The position numbers and the translations under genes were made by a program. DNA of 15,130 nt from JAWLGW01 sp964569055 (GTDB lineage: Bacteria > Planctomycetota > J058), in assembly GCA_964569055.1 (NCBI GenBank), contig CAZMSZ010000168.1:1-15130 (forward strand). Reading direction: 5' to 3'. Position 1 is the first letter of the stretch; each line of letters starts with the position of its first letter. Under the pieces are notes generated by a model. That model was not told where the DNA came from, did no database searches, and saw nothing but the letters and a program-made list of their open reading frames with translations. Positions 1 to 7,219 of this stretch are shown piece after piece.

Positions 1-16
1 GAATCCGCCCCCGGAC

Positions 17-586
17 CTACGCCGCGCCCACCGCCTTGCTCGCCTGCTCGAGCTTGGCCCGGACCCAGTTCTTGAGCCGGGGGGTCTCGATCCGCTCCCA
101 GTCGTCGGTGAGGCGGATCGCGAGGAACAGGCAGAACAGCTCGTCGATCGCCCAGCGCAGCTCCTCGCCGGCGGCGAGCTTCTCGGCGAGCGGGTCCTCG
201 GCCTCCTCGGGCTCCTCCTCCTCCTCGGTCGAGGCGACCTTCACGCCCGAGAGGTCGAGCGACTCGCCGTCGAGCGTGAACAGCCACTCGCGCGTGGCCC
301 GGGCCGCCACCAGCTTGGCCTTGCGCAGCAGGAGCCCGCCGGCCAGCGCGTTGGCCGCCTCGGGGCGGCGGGTCGGCGTGCCGCCCCGCAGGGTGGCGCG
401 CAGGCCGTCGTCGTCCCAGCCCGCCAGGGTCAACGCGTCCTCGACGGCGATGCTCAGGCCGCCGCTCGGGAGGTCGAAGGTGCCGCCCTCGACCTCGTAG
501 CGGAACCACAGCCAGGTCAGGAACTCGCTCGCGAGGAAGCTCCGCTCCAGCGCGAACCCGATGTCCTCGTCCTTCTTCTTGCTCAT
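17..586 (-). CDS. Hypothetical acidic protein downstream of rdgC
   Basis: I do not recognise this 189-residue protein. It starts at an ATG preceded by an AGGAG Shine-Dalgarno about 8 bases upstream and ends with TAG. The N-terminal third is hydrophobic and aromatic (FLTWLWFRYEVEGG, near residues 22-35). The centre looks like alternating strand segments. A run of glutamates (EEEEEPEEAED, about residues 121-131) separates these from a mostly helical C-terminal part containing ELFCLFLAIRL. There is no signal peptide or clear membrane helix, so it is probably cytoplasmic. It starts 13 bases after the rdgC-like stop codon on the same strand, so the two are almost certainly co-transcribed and the product may act with RdgC. 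That link rests on gene order alone. Confidence 0.8.
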   Translation of the reverse strand: MSKKKDEDIGFALERSFLASEFLTWLWFRYEVEGGTFDLPSGGLSIAVEDALTLAGWDDDGLRATLRGGTPTRRPEAANALAGGLLLRKAKLVAARATREWLFTLDGESLDLSGVKVASTEEEEEPEEAEDPLAEKLAAGEELRWAIDELFCLFLAIRLTDDWERIETPRLKNWVRAKLEQASKAVGAA

Positions 587-599
587 GCTCCCGCTCCTC

Positions 600-1235
600 T
601 CAGGCCGCGCCCACGGGCACGCGGTCGCTCGCCAGCTCCAGCGGCCGCGCCTCGCGCAGGCTCGGCAACAGCCCCTGCTCGCGCGCGTACTCGGCCGCCT
701 GCATGCCCGGCACCAGCGGCTCGAGGTTGAGCTCGAAGGTGCGCTCGAACAGGGCGCGGAACGACTCCACCACCCCCTTGGAGGTCGCCTGCAGGAACAC
801 CCGCCGGGCGGCCACGTTCCAGAACACGCCGTAGGCGCGCTGCTGCGGCGGCGTCTCGGCCAGGAGCTGGCGCTTGACGTCGCGCTTGATCTCGCGCTTC
901 TGCTTGGCGCCGAGCTTCTCCACGCCCTCGGCCTCGCAGGCCGCCGCGACGGCGAGCGCGGTGTGGGCCTCGATCAGCGCGCCCGGCACCTTGCGGGTGT
1001 CGACGCGCAGCGCGAACACCGCGTAGCGGCCGCGGAACACCTTGGGGGTGGCGAAGTCGCCGTCGAACAGGTGGTCGGGCGCGACCCAGCCCTCGACCGA
1101 GCCCTCCTCCTGCACGTCGATCCCCGCGAACGCGAACCGCTCCAGCCGCTCGAGCAGCCGCTCGTGGTTCGGGGTCGGGTTCTTGCCCGACACCCGGAAC
1201 GACTTGAACGTCAACGCCCCCTTACCGACCAGCAT
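600..1235 (-). CDS. rdgC: RdgC-family recombination-associated protein (short form)
   Basis: The 211-residue product resembles RdgC, a DNA-binding protein that forms a ring around duplex DNA and limits RecA-dependent recombination. The similarity lies in the start (MLVGKGALTFKSFRV), a GWVAPDHLFDGDF segment matching the GWV-P region of the family, a strand pair near FRGRYAVFALRVDTRKVP, a lysine/arginine-rich helix (KQKREIKRDVKRQLL), and a following strand (RAYGVFWNVAARRVFLQATSK). E. coli RdgC is about 300 residues, so this is a shortened version like those of delta-proteobacterial relatives. The ATG at 1235 has a GAGGTG ribosome site just upstream. The reading frame stays open to 1460, but that extension is low-complexity and has no comparable start. 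It is followed 13 bases later by an unknown gene in the same operon, and prkA is divergent. Confidence 0.72.
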   Translation of the reverse strand: MLVGKGALTFKSFRVSGKNPTPNHERLLERLERFAFAGIDVQEEGSVEGWVAPDHLFDGDFATPKVFRGRYAVFALRVDTRKVPGALIEAHTALAVAAACEAEGVEKLGAKQKREIKRDVKRQLLAETPPQQRAYGVFWNVAARRVFLQATSKGVVESFRALFERTFELNLEPLVPGMQAAEYAREQGLLPSLREARPLELASDRVPVGAA

Positions 1236-1489
1236 CTCGCACCTCGCTGTGGCTCTTCGTGGGTCGCGCCGCGCTGGCGCGCCGCGCCCGTCTCGTCCCT
1301 GGGAGGGCCGGACGATGGGTCGCCGCGGCCTCGCGGTCGCCTCGCCGGCCATCCACGCGGCAGAGCCTACGCCCGACCCCCGACAGCCCCGGGCGGCCCG
1401 GCGATGTCCCGGCGGCGCGGCGAGTTGCGCGCGGAGCGCGCCCGCGAGGGGGCCGGGCACACCATCACTCCCGGGTTATCCTGGGGCCG

Positions 1490-1509
1490 GCGCCGGCGCT
1501 CACCGGCGC
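1490..1509 (+). promoter_or_regulatory. Hairpin directly upstream of the prkA ribosome site
   Basis: GCGCCGG (1490-1496) and CCGGCGC (1503-1509) form a perfect 7-bp stem with a 6-base loop. The Shine-Dalgarno GGGAGG begins at 1510, one base after the stem. It overlaps a perfect 12-bp palindrome (GCCGGCGCCGGC, 1486-1497). In the prkA leader RNA it would stack against the ribosome site. A weak -10-like TATCCT lies at 1477-1482, but I see no convincing -35. GC-rich DNA yields such stems often, so a regulatory role is only possible. Confidence 0.35.
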
Positions 1510-1523
1510 GGGAGGTGGGCTCC

Positions 1524-3827
1524 ATGGCCGACTCGGCCGTGAACGGGGCGCGCGCGGAGGAGCTGGCGGCGCCCGCCGACGACGCGACCGAGCGGAGCAA
1601 CGCGCTGCTCGGCCGGGTCGCGAACCGCTCGCGCGAGCGGTTCACCCTGCGCCGGCAGATCCTCTCCTTCTCCGAGTACTTCGCCGAGGTGCTCAAGGAC
1701 CCGCGCCGCCACACGCGCGACGCCGCGCACTACCTGCGCGACGCGTTCGACTTCTACGGCTCGTACGACGTGCGCGGCGTGGCGGGGCCGATCCGCCGGT
1801 TCGCGCTGTTCGACTCGCCGTTCGACCCGGTCGGCCCCCGCCTCCACGGGCAGGAGGAGCTGCAGAACGAGGTCTACCGCCACCTGAGCTCGTTCTGCGA
1901 GAAGGGGCGGGTCGACAAGCTGCTCATGATCCACGGCCCCAACGGCACCGCGAAGTCGACCTTCGTGGAGTGCGTGATCTCGGCCCTGGAGCACTACTCG
2001 ACCCTCCCCGAGGGGGCGATGTACCGGTTCAACTGGGTGTTCTCCGACGCGCTCGAGCGCTCCGCCCTCGGCTTCCACGAGAAGGAGCGCGCGGCGGCCG
2101 ACGGGAGCCTGGCCCACCTCGAGCCCGACGAGATCACGTTCAAGCTCGGCGACGAGCTCAAGGACCACCCGCTCCTGCTGCTCCCGCGCGAGGACCGGCT
2201 CGACGTGCTCGAGCGCGCCTTCCGCGAGGCCGACCAGCCGCTGCAGCTCCCCGAGGTGCTCCGGCGCGGCGACCTGTCGGCCAAGAACAAGGAGATCTTC
2301 CGCGCGCTGTCCAACGCCTACGAGGGCGACTGGGAGCGCGTGGTGCAGCACGTGCAGGTCGAGCGGCTGTACGTGAGCCAGCGCTTCCGCAGCGCGGCGG
2401 TGGTGATCCAGCCGCAGAAGAACGTGGACGCCGGCTCGCGCCCGCTCAACCTCGAGAAGAGCTACCGGCTGCCGCCGATCCTCGCCCAGTCGACGGTGAG
2501 CGAGCTGTCGGGCGACCTGATCGACGCCAACCGCGGCGTGGTGGAGTACTCCGACTTCTTCAAGCGGCCGCTCGAATACAACAAGTACCTGCTGACCACG
2601 TCCGAGAAGGGGAGCATCAGCCTCCCCGACACCACCGCCTTCCTCGACTGCATGCTGTTCGCGACCTGCAACGAGAAGAACCTCACGCTGTTCAAGCGCA
2701 ACCCCGACTTCCCCTCGTTCAAGGGGCGGTTCGAGCTGATCCGCGCGCCGTACCTGAGGCGCTACTCGGTGGAGGAGCGGATCTACGCCGGGCGGATCCA
2801 GGCGCTCGCGCCCAAGAAGCACATCGCGCCGCACGTCACCAAGCTGATCGCGCTGTGGGCCGTGCTCACCCGCCTGCGCCGGCCGAACCCCAAGCACTAC
2901 AAGGGCGACCTGGCCGGGCTCGTGGGGCGGCTGCGCCCGCTCGACAAGGCGAAGCTCTACGACAGCGGGCTCGCGCCCGAGGAGTGGACCGACGTGGAGC
3001 GGCGCGAGCTGCGCGCCAACGTGGCGCTGATCGCGCGCGAGTTCCACAACGCCGAGGAGGAGTTCGAGGGGATCATCGACGCCGCCTACGAGGCGCGCCG
3101 CGGGGCGAGCCCGCGCGAGATCATGGTCATGCTGCACCAGGCGGCGGAGGACCCCGACTTCCCCTGCCTCTCGCCGCTGGCCGTGCTCAAGGTGATCCGC
3201 AACCTGGCCGAGGACCGCACCCTGTTCGAGTTCCTCCGCCTCCCCGCCGAGGCGGGCTACGGGGACATCGACCGGCTGACCGACGACGTCGAGGCCGAGT
3301 ACCGCCGCGTGGTGCGCGACGAGGTTCACCGCGCGCTGGCGCTGGTCGAGGAGGGCGCCTACCAGCAGCTGTTCGAGGACTACTTCCGCCACGTCAAGGC
3401 GTACGACTCGGGCGAGAAGCTGCTCAGCCGGATCACGGGCAAGCCGGAGGCCCCCTCCGAGGACCTGATGCGCCGGGTCGAGGCGCTGGTGGGCACGGGC
3501 GAGAAGCCGGCCGCCTTCCGCAAGAACCTGATCGTGCGGATCGCCGCCTGGGTGATCGACCACCCCGGGCGGCGCGTGGACTACCTCGAGATCTTCAGCG
3601 ACATCTTCCAGGCGCTGCGCGCCAGCTATCACCGCGAGCGCGAGGCCGCGATCCAGCAGATGCAGGAGCAGATCGTCCGCTACGGCACCGACGACTGGGT
3701 GACCGTCGACCGCGGCGATCAGGCTCGGGTGGTGGAGGCGCTGGAGCGGCTCAAGACCTACGGGTATTGTGAGGCTTGCGCCAAGGAGGCGCTGTACTAC
3801 GTCCTCCGCCACCGCGGGGAGGAGTAG
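1524..3827 (+). CDS. prkA: PrkA-family serine protein kinase (YeaG-like AAA+ ATPase)
   Basis: The 767-residue protein matches the PrkA/YeaG family, an AAA+ ATPase core followed by a C-terminal kinase-like region, linked in other bacteria to stress, nutrient limitation and sporulation. A Walker A loop GPNGTAKST spans residues 138-146. Family-type segments follow: FNWVFSDALERSALGFHEKE, LFATCNEKNLTLFK, FKGRFELIRAPYLRRYSVEERIY, SPREIMVMLHQAAEDP, and a C-terminal ALYYVLRHRGEE. E. coli YeaG is 644 residues. The surplus here lies partly in about 60 N-terminal residues and partly in the middle. The ATG at 1524 has GGGAGG 8 bases upstream. The usual partners yeaH and spoVR are not adjacent; instead rdgC is divergent and a secreted-protein gene follows after 41 bases. 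It has no signal peptide, so it is cytoplasmic. Confidence 0.93.
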   Translation: MADSAVNGARAEELAAPADDATERSNALLGRVANRSRERFTLRRQILSFSEYFAEVLKDPRRHTRDAAHYLRDAFDFYGSYDVRGVAGPIRRFALFDSPFDPVGPRLHGQEELQNEVYRHLSSFCEKGRVDKLLMIHGPNGTAKSTFVECVISALEHYSTLPEGAMYRFNWVFSDALERSALGFHEKERAAADGSLAHLEPDEITFKLGDELKDHPLLLLPREDRLDVLERAFREADQPLQLPEVLRRGDLSAKNKEIFRALSNAYEGDWERVVQHVQVERLYVSQRFRSAAVVIQPQKNVDAGSRPLNLEKSYRLPPILAQSTVSELSGDLIDANRGVVEYSDFFKRPLEYNKYLLTTSEKGSISLPDTTAFLDCMLFATCNEKNLTLFKRNPDFPSFKGRFELIRAPYLRRYSVEERIYAGRIQALAPKKHIAPHVTKLIALWAVLTRLRRPNPKHYKGDLAGLVGRLRPLDKAKLYDSGLAPEEWTDVERRELRANVALIAREFHNAEEEFEGIIDAAYEARRGASPREIMVMLHQAAEDPDFPCLSPLAVLKVIRNLAEDRTLFEFLRLPAEAGYGDIDRLTDDVEAEYRRVVRDEVHRALALVEEGAYQQLFEDYFRHVKAYDSGEKLLSRITGKPEAPSEDLMRRVEALVGTGEKPAAFRKNLIVRIAAWVIDHPGRRVDYLEIFSDIFQALRASYHREREAAIQQMQEQIVRYGTDDWVTVDRGDQARVVEALERLKTYGYCEACAKEALYYVLRHRGEE

Positions 3828-3862
3828 CCTCCCCCCGCACGATCCCGAGCTCCGGGGGGGAG
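3816..3862 (+). promoter_or_regulatory. Two mutually exclusive hairpins between prkA stop and the next ribosome site
   Basis: The C-tract at 3828-3836 has two perfect partners. Upstream, GGGGAGG (3816-3822) pairs with CCTCCCC (3828-3834) across a loop containing the prkA TAG codon. Downstream, CTCCCCCC (3829-3836) pairs with GGGGGGAG (3855-3862), which is the Shine-Dalgarno of the gene starting at 3869. The two stems cannot coexist, so ribosome position at the end of prkA could affect start-site access of the next gene. The pairing is directly visible; function is inferred. Confidence 0.4.
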
Positions 3863-3868
3863 CATCGC

Positions 3869-4693
3869 GTGTCTGGTCTCCACGCCCGCCCGGCGGCCGC
3901 GTGCTGGCTGCTGGCGCTCGCCGCGGGCTGCGCCAGCGACGGCTCGAACGGCTCCACGCTCCGCCGCGTCGACCTCGACGGCGACGGCGTCCGGCAGACG
4001 GTCCCCGCGCTGCGGGTGGTGATCTCCGCGGACGGCCGCACGCCCTACGGCGGCTCGCTGCTGAAGGCCGCGGAGAACACGCCCGAGGCGGTCGCCGACC
4101 TGTTCGCGTTCACCACCGACCAGGAGGAGCCGATCGAGCCGTTCTTCGGCGGCGAGCTGGAGTACTCCGCCACCTTCGGCGACTTTCACCAGACGCTCCG
4201 GGCCGGCGAGCGGATCGACCTGCACGAGACCAAGGACATCGTCGTGCCCGGCGAGCTGGAGACCCGCTACCACCTCCAGCTGTTCTCGGGCGTGGTCCGG
4301 ACCGGGATCTCGATCCACGACGTGCTCGTGCTCGACATCGGCGGCGGGCTCCACCTGCAGGGCATGCACATGAACGTGGAGGGCGCCGACGGCCGGGACA
4401 GCACCGAGCGCCACTGGCGGTTCGGCGTCACGCTGGCGGGGGGCGCCGCGGTCAAGCCGGTCGCCGACTTCCTCGTCGCCTACGGGCGCGGCGCCGTGCA
4501 CCTCGGCTTGTTCGACAGCGTGATCACCACCGGCGAGGTCGGCCTGCAGCTCAGCCTGTTCCCCGGCATCGCGGTGTTCGGCGGGATCCGCTGGACGCAG
4601 TACGTCCTCGAGCGCGACTCGGGCGATCACGAGGACAGCGACTACGAGGTCGACGCCTGGGGACCGGCCTTCGGCCTGGCGCTCTCGTTCTGA
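3869..4693 (+). CDS. Secreted beta-rich outer-membrane-type protein (putative lipoprotein)
   Basis: This 274-residue protein is of unknown function. The GTG start at 3869 follows a GGGGGGAG ribosome site and begins a signal peptide (hydrophobic CWLLALAAGC). Cys21 sits in an AAGC box, a weaker form of the lipobox because position -3 is Ala. After the cleavage site comes DLDGDG (residues 35-40), which resembles a calcium-binding EF-hand or dockerin-type loop. The second half has alternating hydrophobic strands, with phenylalanine as the last residue (GLALSF), the usual end signal of outer-membrane beta-barrels. Lipobox and barrel signals seldom occur together, so it is either a lipid-anchored barrel or a barrel with an ordinary signal peptide. 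The frame is open upstream into prkA, but that part is out-of-frame prkA sequence. It probably shares the prkA transcript. Confidence 0.72.
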   Translation: MSGLHARPAAACWLLALAAGCASDGSNGSTLRRVDLDGDGVRQTVPALRVVISADGRTPYGGSLLKAAENTPEAVADLFAFTTDQEEPIEPFFGGELEYSATFGDFHQTLRAGERIDLHETKDIVVPGELETRYHLQLFSGVVRTGISIHDVLVLDIGGGLHLQGMHMNVEGADGRDSTERHWRFGVTLAGGAAVKPVADFLVAYGRGAVHLGLFDSVITTGEVGLQLSLFPGIAVFGGIRWTQYVLERDSGDHEDSDYEVDAWGPAFGLALSF

Positions 4694-4720
4694 GGCGCCC
4701 CGCTCGCCACGGCGGTCCGC

Positions 4721-4733
4721 TACGATCCCTCCC
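4721..4733 (+). promoter_or_regulatory. Possible -10 box for a leaderless transcript
   Basis: TACGAT (4721-4726, four of six matches to TATAAT) lies 7 bases before the ATG at 4734, and there is no Shine-Dalgarno in between. The spacing suits transcription starting at or next to the start codon. No -35 element is recognisable, so this is tentative. Confidence 0.25.
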
Positions 4734-5150
4734 ATGAGCGACCTCCTCCCTCGCCTCGCGTCGTCCGCGCTCGCGCTCCTCCTGGCCGGCTGCGCGCAGG
4801 ACCGGGTCGTGATCGGCGCCGACGGGCTCGAGCGGGCCTCGTGGACCCACGACTGGCGCGCCGACCCGCCCACCTGCGACGACGGCGCGGGCGCGTTCCG
4901 CTCGGCCACGCCGCCGCCGCGGCTGCGCCCCGGCGCGGAGGAGCGCGCGTTCGGGCTGCGGCAGGTCGGCTGGTCGCTCGCCGCGAGCGGCGCCGGGCCG
5001 GTGACGGCGCCGCGCTACGAGCTCGACTGGAGCCCCGGCCGGCTCGAGCTCGGCGCCCCGTTCGACCCGGGCCAGCCGTTCCCGCCGCCCCGCTCCCCCT
5101 CGCCGCTGGCGCTGCCGGGCGAGCCGCTCCCGCCCCCGGCCCCGCGGTGA
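4734..5150 (+). CDS. Small proline-rich lipoprotein, unknown function
   Basis: A 138-residue predicted lipoprotein with a clean signal sequence (LASSALALLLAGC) and a canonical LAGC lipobox; Cys20 would carry the lipid. The mature protein has a short conserved-looking part with two tryptophans (ASWTHDWRAD) and one further cysteine. It then passes into a segment with FGLRQVGWSL and RYELDWSPGRLELG, and ends in a proline-rich tail (QPFPPPRSPSP to PPPAPR). I recognise no family. Its TGA stop overlaps the GTG start of the RNA methyltransferase by four bases (GTGA), so the two are translationally coupled even though the functions look unrelated. Aspartate follows at +3 rather than +2 (CAQD), so an inner-membrane retention signal is not evident and outer-membrane sorting is likely. 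Confidence 0.75.
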   Translation: MSDLLPRLASSALALLLAGCAQDRVVIGADGLERASWTHDWRADPPTCDDGAGAFRSATPPPRLRPGAEERAFGLRQVGWSLAASGAGPVTAPRYELDWSPGRLELGAPFDPGQPFPPPRSPSPLALPGEPLPPPAPR

Positions 5151-6004
5151 AGGACGAGGAGGCGGGCGCCCCCGGCGAGGCCGGGTTCGCGCTCGGGCTG
5201 CCGGTGATCCGCGCCCGCAAGAACGACCGCCTCCGCCTGGTGCGCGCCCTGGCCACCCGGCGCGGGCGACGGCGCCACGGGCGGTTCGTGGTGGAGGGCA
5301 CCAAGGCGATCCGCGACGTGCTCGAGCACGACCCGCGGCGGCTGGAGCAGGTGCTGTTCCGCGTCGGCGACGAGCTGCCGCTCAAGACGCTCGAGGCGGC
5401 GCGCGAGCGGGGCGTCCCGATCTACCCCGTGGCCGCCTCGCTGTGGGGCGAGCTGGCCGACGCCGAGACGCCGCAGCCGGTGCTCGCGGTGGGCCCGATC
5501 GCCTGGACGCCGCTCGAGGCGGTGCTCGGCGCCGACCAGCCCGGCCCGCGCGCGGTGGTGGCCTGCCTGGGAGTGCAAGACCCGGGCAACCTCGGCACCA
5601 TCCTGCGCACCGCCCGCTTCTTCGGCCTGGCGGGGGTGGTCGTGCTGCCCGGCACGCAGGACCCGTGGAGCCCCAAGGTCGTGCGCGGCACCGCCGGGGC
5701 GGTCGTGCTCCACCCGCCCGCGCAGGCGGGCGACGTGGCGAGCCTGCTCGCGGCGGCCCGCGCCGCCGAGCTGGAGCCGGTCGCGCTCGCGGCCCACGGC
5801 GGGGCGCCGCTCGGACCGGGCGCCCTGCCGACCCGCGCGCTGCTGCTCCTGGGCGCGGAGGGGCCGGGCCTGCCCGGCGAGGCGCAGGCCGCGCGGCCGA
5901 TCACGATCGCGGCAGGCGGCGGGCAGGTGGAATCGCTCAACGTGGCGGTCGCGTTCGGCGTGGTCGCCCACGCCTGGGCGCAGGACCGCGCCGGACGCGG
6001 GTGA
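5147..6004 (+). CDS. TrmH/SpoU-family RNA 2'-O-methyltransferase
   Basis: The 285-residue enzyme should transfer a methyl group from S-adenosylmethionine to a ribose 2'-OH in rRNA or tRNA. An N-terminal substrate-binding part (RRHGRFVVEGTKAIRDVLEH) precedes a SPOUT trefoil-knot domain with all three family motifs. Motif 1 is QDPGNLGTILRTARFFG, with Asn148 and Arg154. Motif 2 is LLGAEGPGLP, with Glu238. Motif 3 is VESLNVAVAFGV, with Asn265. Length and layout fit the TrmH/RlmB-like group with a VVEG-type N-terminal domain. The target nucleotide cannot be read from the sequence. The GTG start at 5147 overlaps the lipoprotein stop by four bases; the frame is open further upstream, but that part overlaps the lipoprotein gene. 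Its own stop overlaps the pseudouridine synthase start by four bases. Confidence 0.93.
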   Translation: MKDEEAGAPGEAGFALGLPVIRARKNDRLRLVRALATRRGRRRHGRFVVEGTKAIRDVLEHDPRRLEQVLFRVGDELPLKTLEAARERGVPIYPVAASLWGELADAETPQPVLAVGPIAWTPLEAVLGADQPGPRAVVACLGVQDPGNLGTILRTARFFGLAGVVVLPGTQDPWSPKVVRGTAGAVVLHPPAQAGDVASLLAAARAAELEPVALAAHGGAPLGPGALPTRALLLLGAEGPGLPGEAQAARPITIAAGGGQVESLNVAVAFGVVAHAWAQDRAGRG

Positions 6005-7008
6005 GCGCGCCCGTCTTCACGCGGGTCGTGGCGCCCACCGAGGCGGGCGCCACCCTGGCCGAGCTGCTCGCCGACGCGCTCCCCGCCGTGCCCACGGCCG
6101 AGCTGCGCCGCGCGCTCGCGGACGGACAGGTGGGGGTCGACGGGGCGCCCGCGCCCGCGGAGCGCCCGCTCGCGGCCGGCGAGCAGGTCGAAGTGCACGG
6201 CCCCCTGGGCGCCGTCCGCCCCGCGCGCCTCGCCGGCCTCGAGGTGCTCCACCGCGGCGAGGCGGTGTGGGTCGTCGCCAAGCCGGCCGGGGTGCTCAGC
6301 CAGCCCGCTCGCGGCGAGGACCCCTGCGACGACCCGCTCCGCGCCGGGCTGCTCCACGCGCTCGGCCTGCGGGCGGACGCCGCCCTCACCGCGCCCGCCC
6401 CGCGCCCGCGGGTGGCCCACCGCCTCGACCGCGACACCTCGGGGGCGCTGGCGATCGCGCTCTCCCGCCCCGCGCTGCGCGCGCTCACCGACGCGTTCGC
6501 CGCGCGGCAGGTCGCCAAGGAGTACCTGGCGCTGGTGCGCGGCGCCCCGCGCCAGGCGGAGGGTGTGGTCGACCTCGCGCTTCGCCTCCCGGCTCCGGGC
6601 ACCCGCGCCCGCCGCGTGGAGCCCGTCCCGGCCGGCGCCGAGGGCGCGCGCCCCGCGCGCACCCGCTGGGCGCTCGCCGAGCGCCTGGGCCGCTACAGCC
6701 TCCTGCGCGCCTGGCCCGAGACCGGCCGGCAGCACCAGGTCCGGGTCCACCTCGCCGCGCTCGGCCTGCCGCTGGTGGCCGACCCGCTCTACGGCGACGG
6801 CGCCCCGCTCCTGCTCTCGAGCGTCAAACGCGGCTACCGCCCGGGCAAGCGCCCCGAGCGCCCGCTGATCGCGCGCGCCGCGCTGCACGCCGCGCGGCTG
6901 ACCTTCGACCTCGGCCCCGCGCTCCCCGAAGAGCCCGCGGTCGACGCCGAGGCCCCGCTCCCCGCCGACCTCGCCCTCGCCCTCAAGCAGCTGCGCAAGT
7001 TCGGCTGA
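6001..7008 (+). CDS. RluA-family pseudouridine synthase with S4-like N-terminus
   Basis: The 335-residue enzyme isomerises uridine to pseudouridine in rRNA or tRNA. Residues 1-75 look like an S4 RNA-binding domain (TLAELLADALP, LRRALADGQVGVDG, PLAAGEQVEV). The catalytic domain follows, with VWVVAKPAGVLSQPARG and the RluA signature HRLDRDTSG, in which Asp143 is the expected nucleophile. Then come KEYLALVRG and the late motif ETGRQHQVRVHLAALGLPLVADPLYGD. Length fits RluC/RluD-type enzymes. The GTG at 6001 overlaps the methyltransferase stop (GTGA), so two RNA-modifying enzymes are translated together and may act on the same RNA. Substrate is not predictable from the sequence. The C-terminus ends in ALKQLRKFG after an acidic, alanine/proline-rich linker. 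Confidence 0.94.
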   Translation: MSAPVFTRVVAPTEAGATLAELLADALPAVPTAELRRALADGQVGVDGAPAPAERPLAAGEQVEVHGPLGAVRPARLAGLEVLHRGEAVWVVAKPAGVLSQPARGEDPCDDPLRAGLLHALGLRADAALTAPAPRPRVAHRLDRDTSGALAIALSRPALRALTDAFAARQVAKEYLALVRGAPRQAEGVVDLALRLPAPGTRARRVEPVPAGAEGARPARTRWALAERLGRYSLLRAWPETGRQHQVRVHLAALGLPLVADPLYGDGAPLLLSSVKRGYRPGKRPERPLIARAALHAARLTFDLGPALPEEPAVDAEAPLPADLALALKQLRKFG

Positions 7009-7013
7009 GCTCC

Positions 7014-7066
7014 GGAAAGGGCAGGGGCCGACGCGCCCGGCATCGGCCCCCGCTGACCCGCTTTCC
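7014..7066 (+). terminator. Imperfect long hairpin after the pseudouridine synthase gene
   Basis: A perfect 8-bp core stem, GGGGCCGA (7024-7031) with TCGGCCCC (7043-7050), is flanked by an outer GGAAAG (7014-7019) with CTTTCC (7061-7066) and by partial pairing of GGCAG with CTGACC in between. It begins six bases after the stop codon, so it probably ends this operon. There is no clear T-tract, so it may act through Rho, or simply protect the 3' end. Confidence 0.5.
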
Positions 7067-7119
7067 CCGTGGGTACACGCTCTATCGACCGGCATCCGGC
7101 CGAGCTTGAGCGTTCGTTT

Positions 7120-7219
7120 NNNNNNNNNNNNNNNNNNNNNNNNNNNNNNNNNNNNNNNNNNNNNNNNNNNNNNNNNNNNNNNNNNNNNNNNNNNNNNNNN
7201 NNNNNNNNNNNNNNNNNNN
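7120..7219. other. Assembly gap (100 Ns)
   Basis: Exactly 100 consecutive N characters, the conventional placeholder for a scaffold gap of unknown length. The left flank (7067-7119) shows no gene. The right flank is inside a minus-strand methyltransferase gene, which is therefore cut off. Any reading frame that crosses this block is artificial. Confidence 0.98.

Noticed and set aside
1236..1460. N-terminal extension of the RdgC-like frame up to 1460
   Set aside because: The extension is Arg/Ala/Pro-rich without family similarity, whereas the ATG at 1235 has a good ribosome site and a family-like start.
1236..1523. Search for a promoter or small gene between rdgC and prkA
   Set aside because: Apart from the palindrome/hairpin at 1486-1509 and a weak TATCCT at 1477-1482, I see no credible -35/-10 pair and no supported small gene in this 288-base divergent region.
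1500..3812. Long minus-strand open frame opposite prkA
   Set aside because: It is the antisense shadow of a clearly recognised kinase gene; its translation is low-complexity Leu/Val/Ala/Arg sequence typical of GC-rich shadows.
7067..7119. Possible small structure left of the gap (CGCTC with GAGCG)
   Set aside because: The 5-bp arms are too short to mean anything, and the sequence is cut by the gap.
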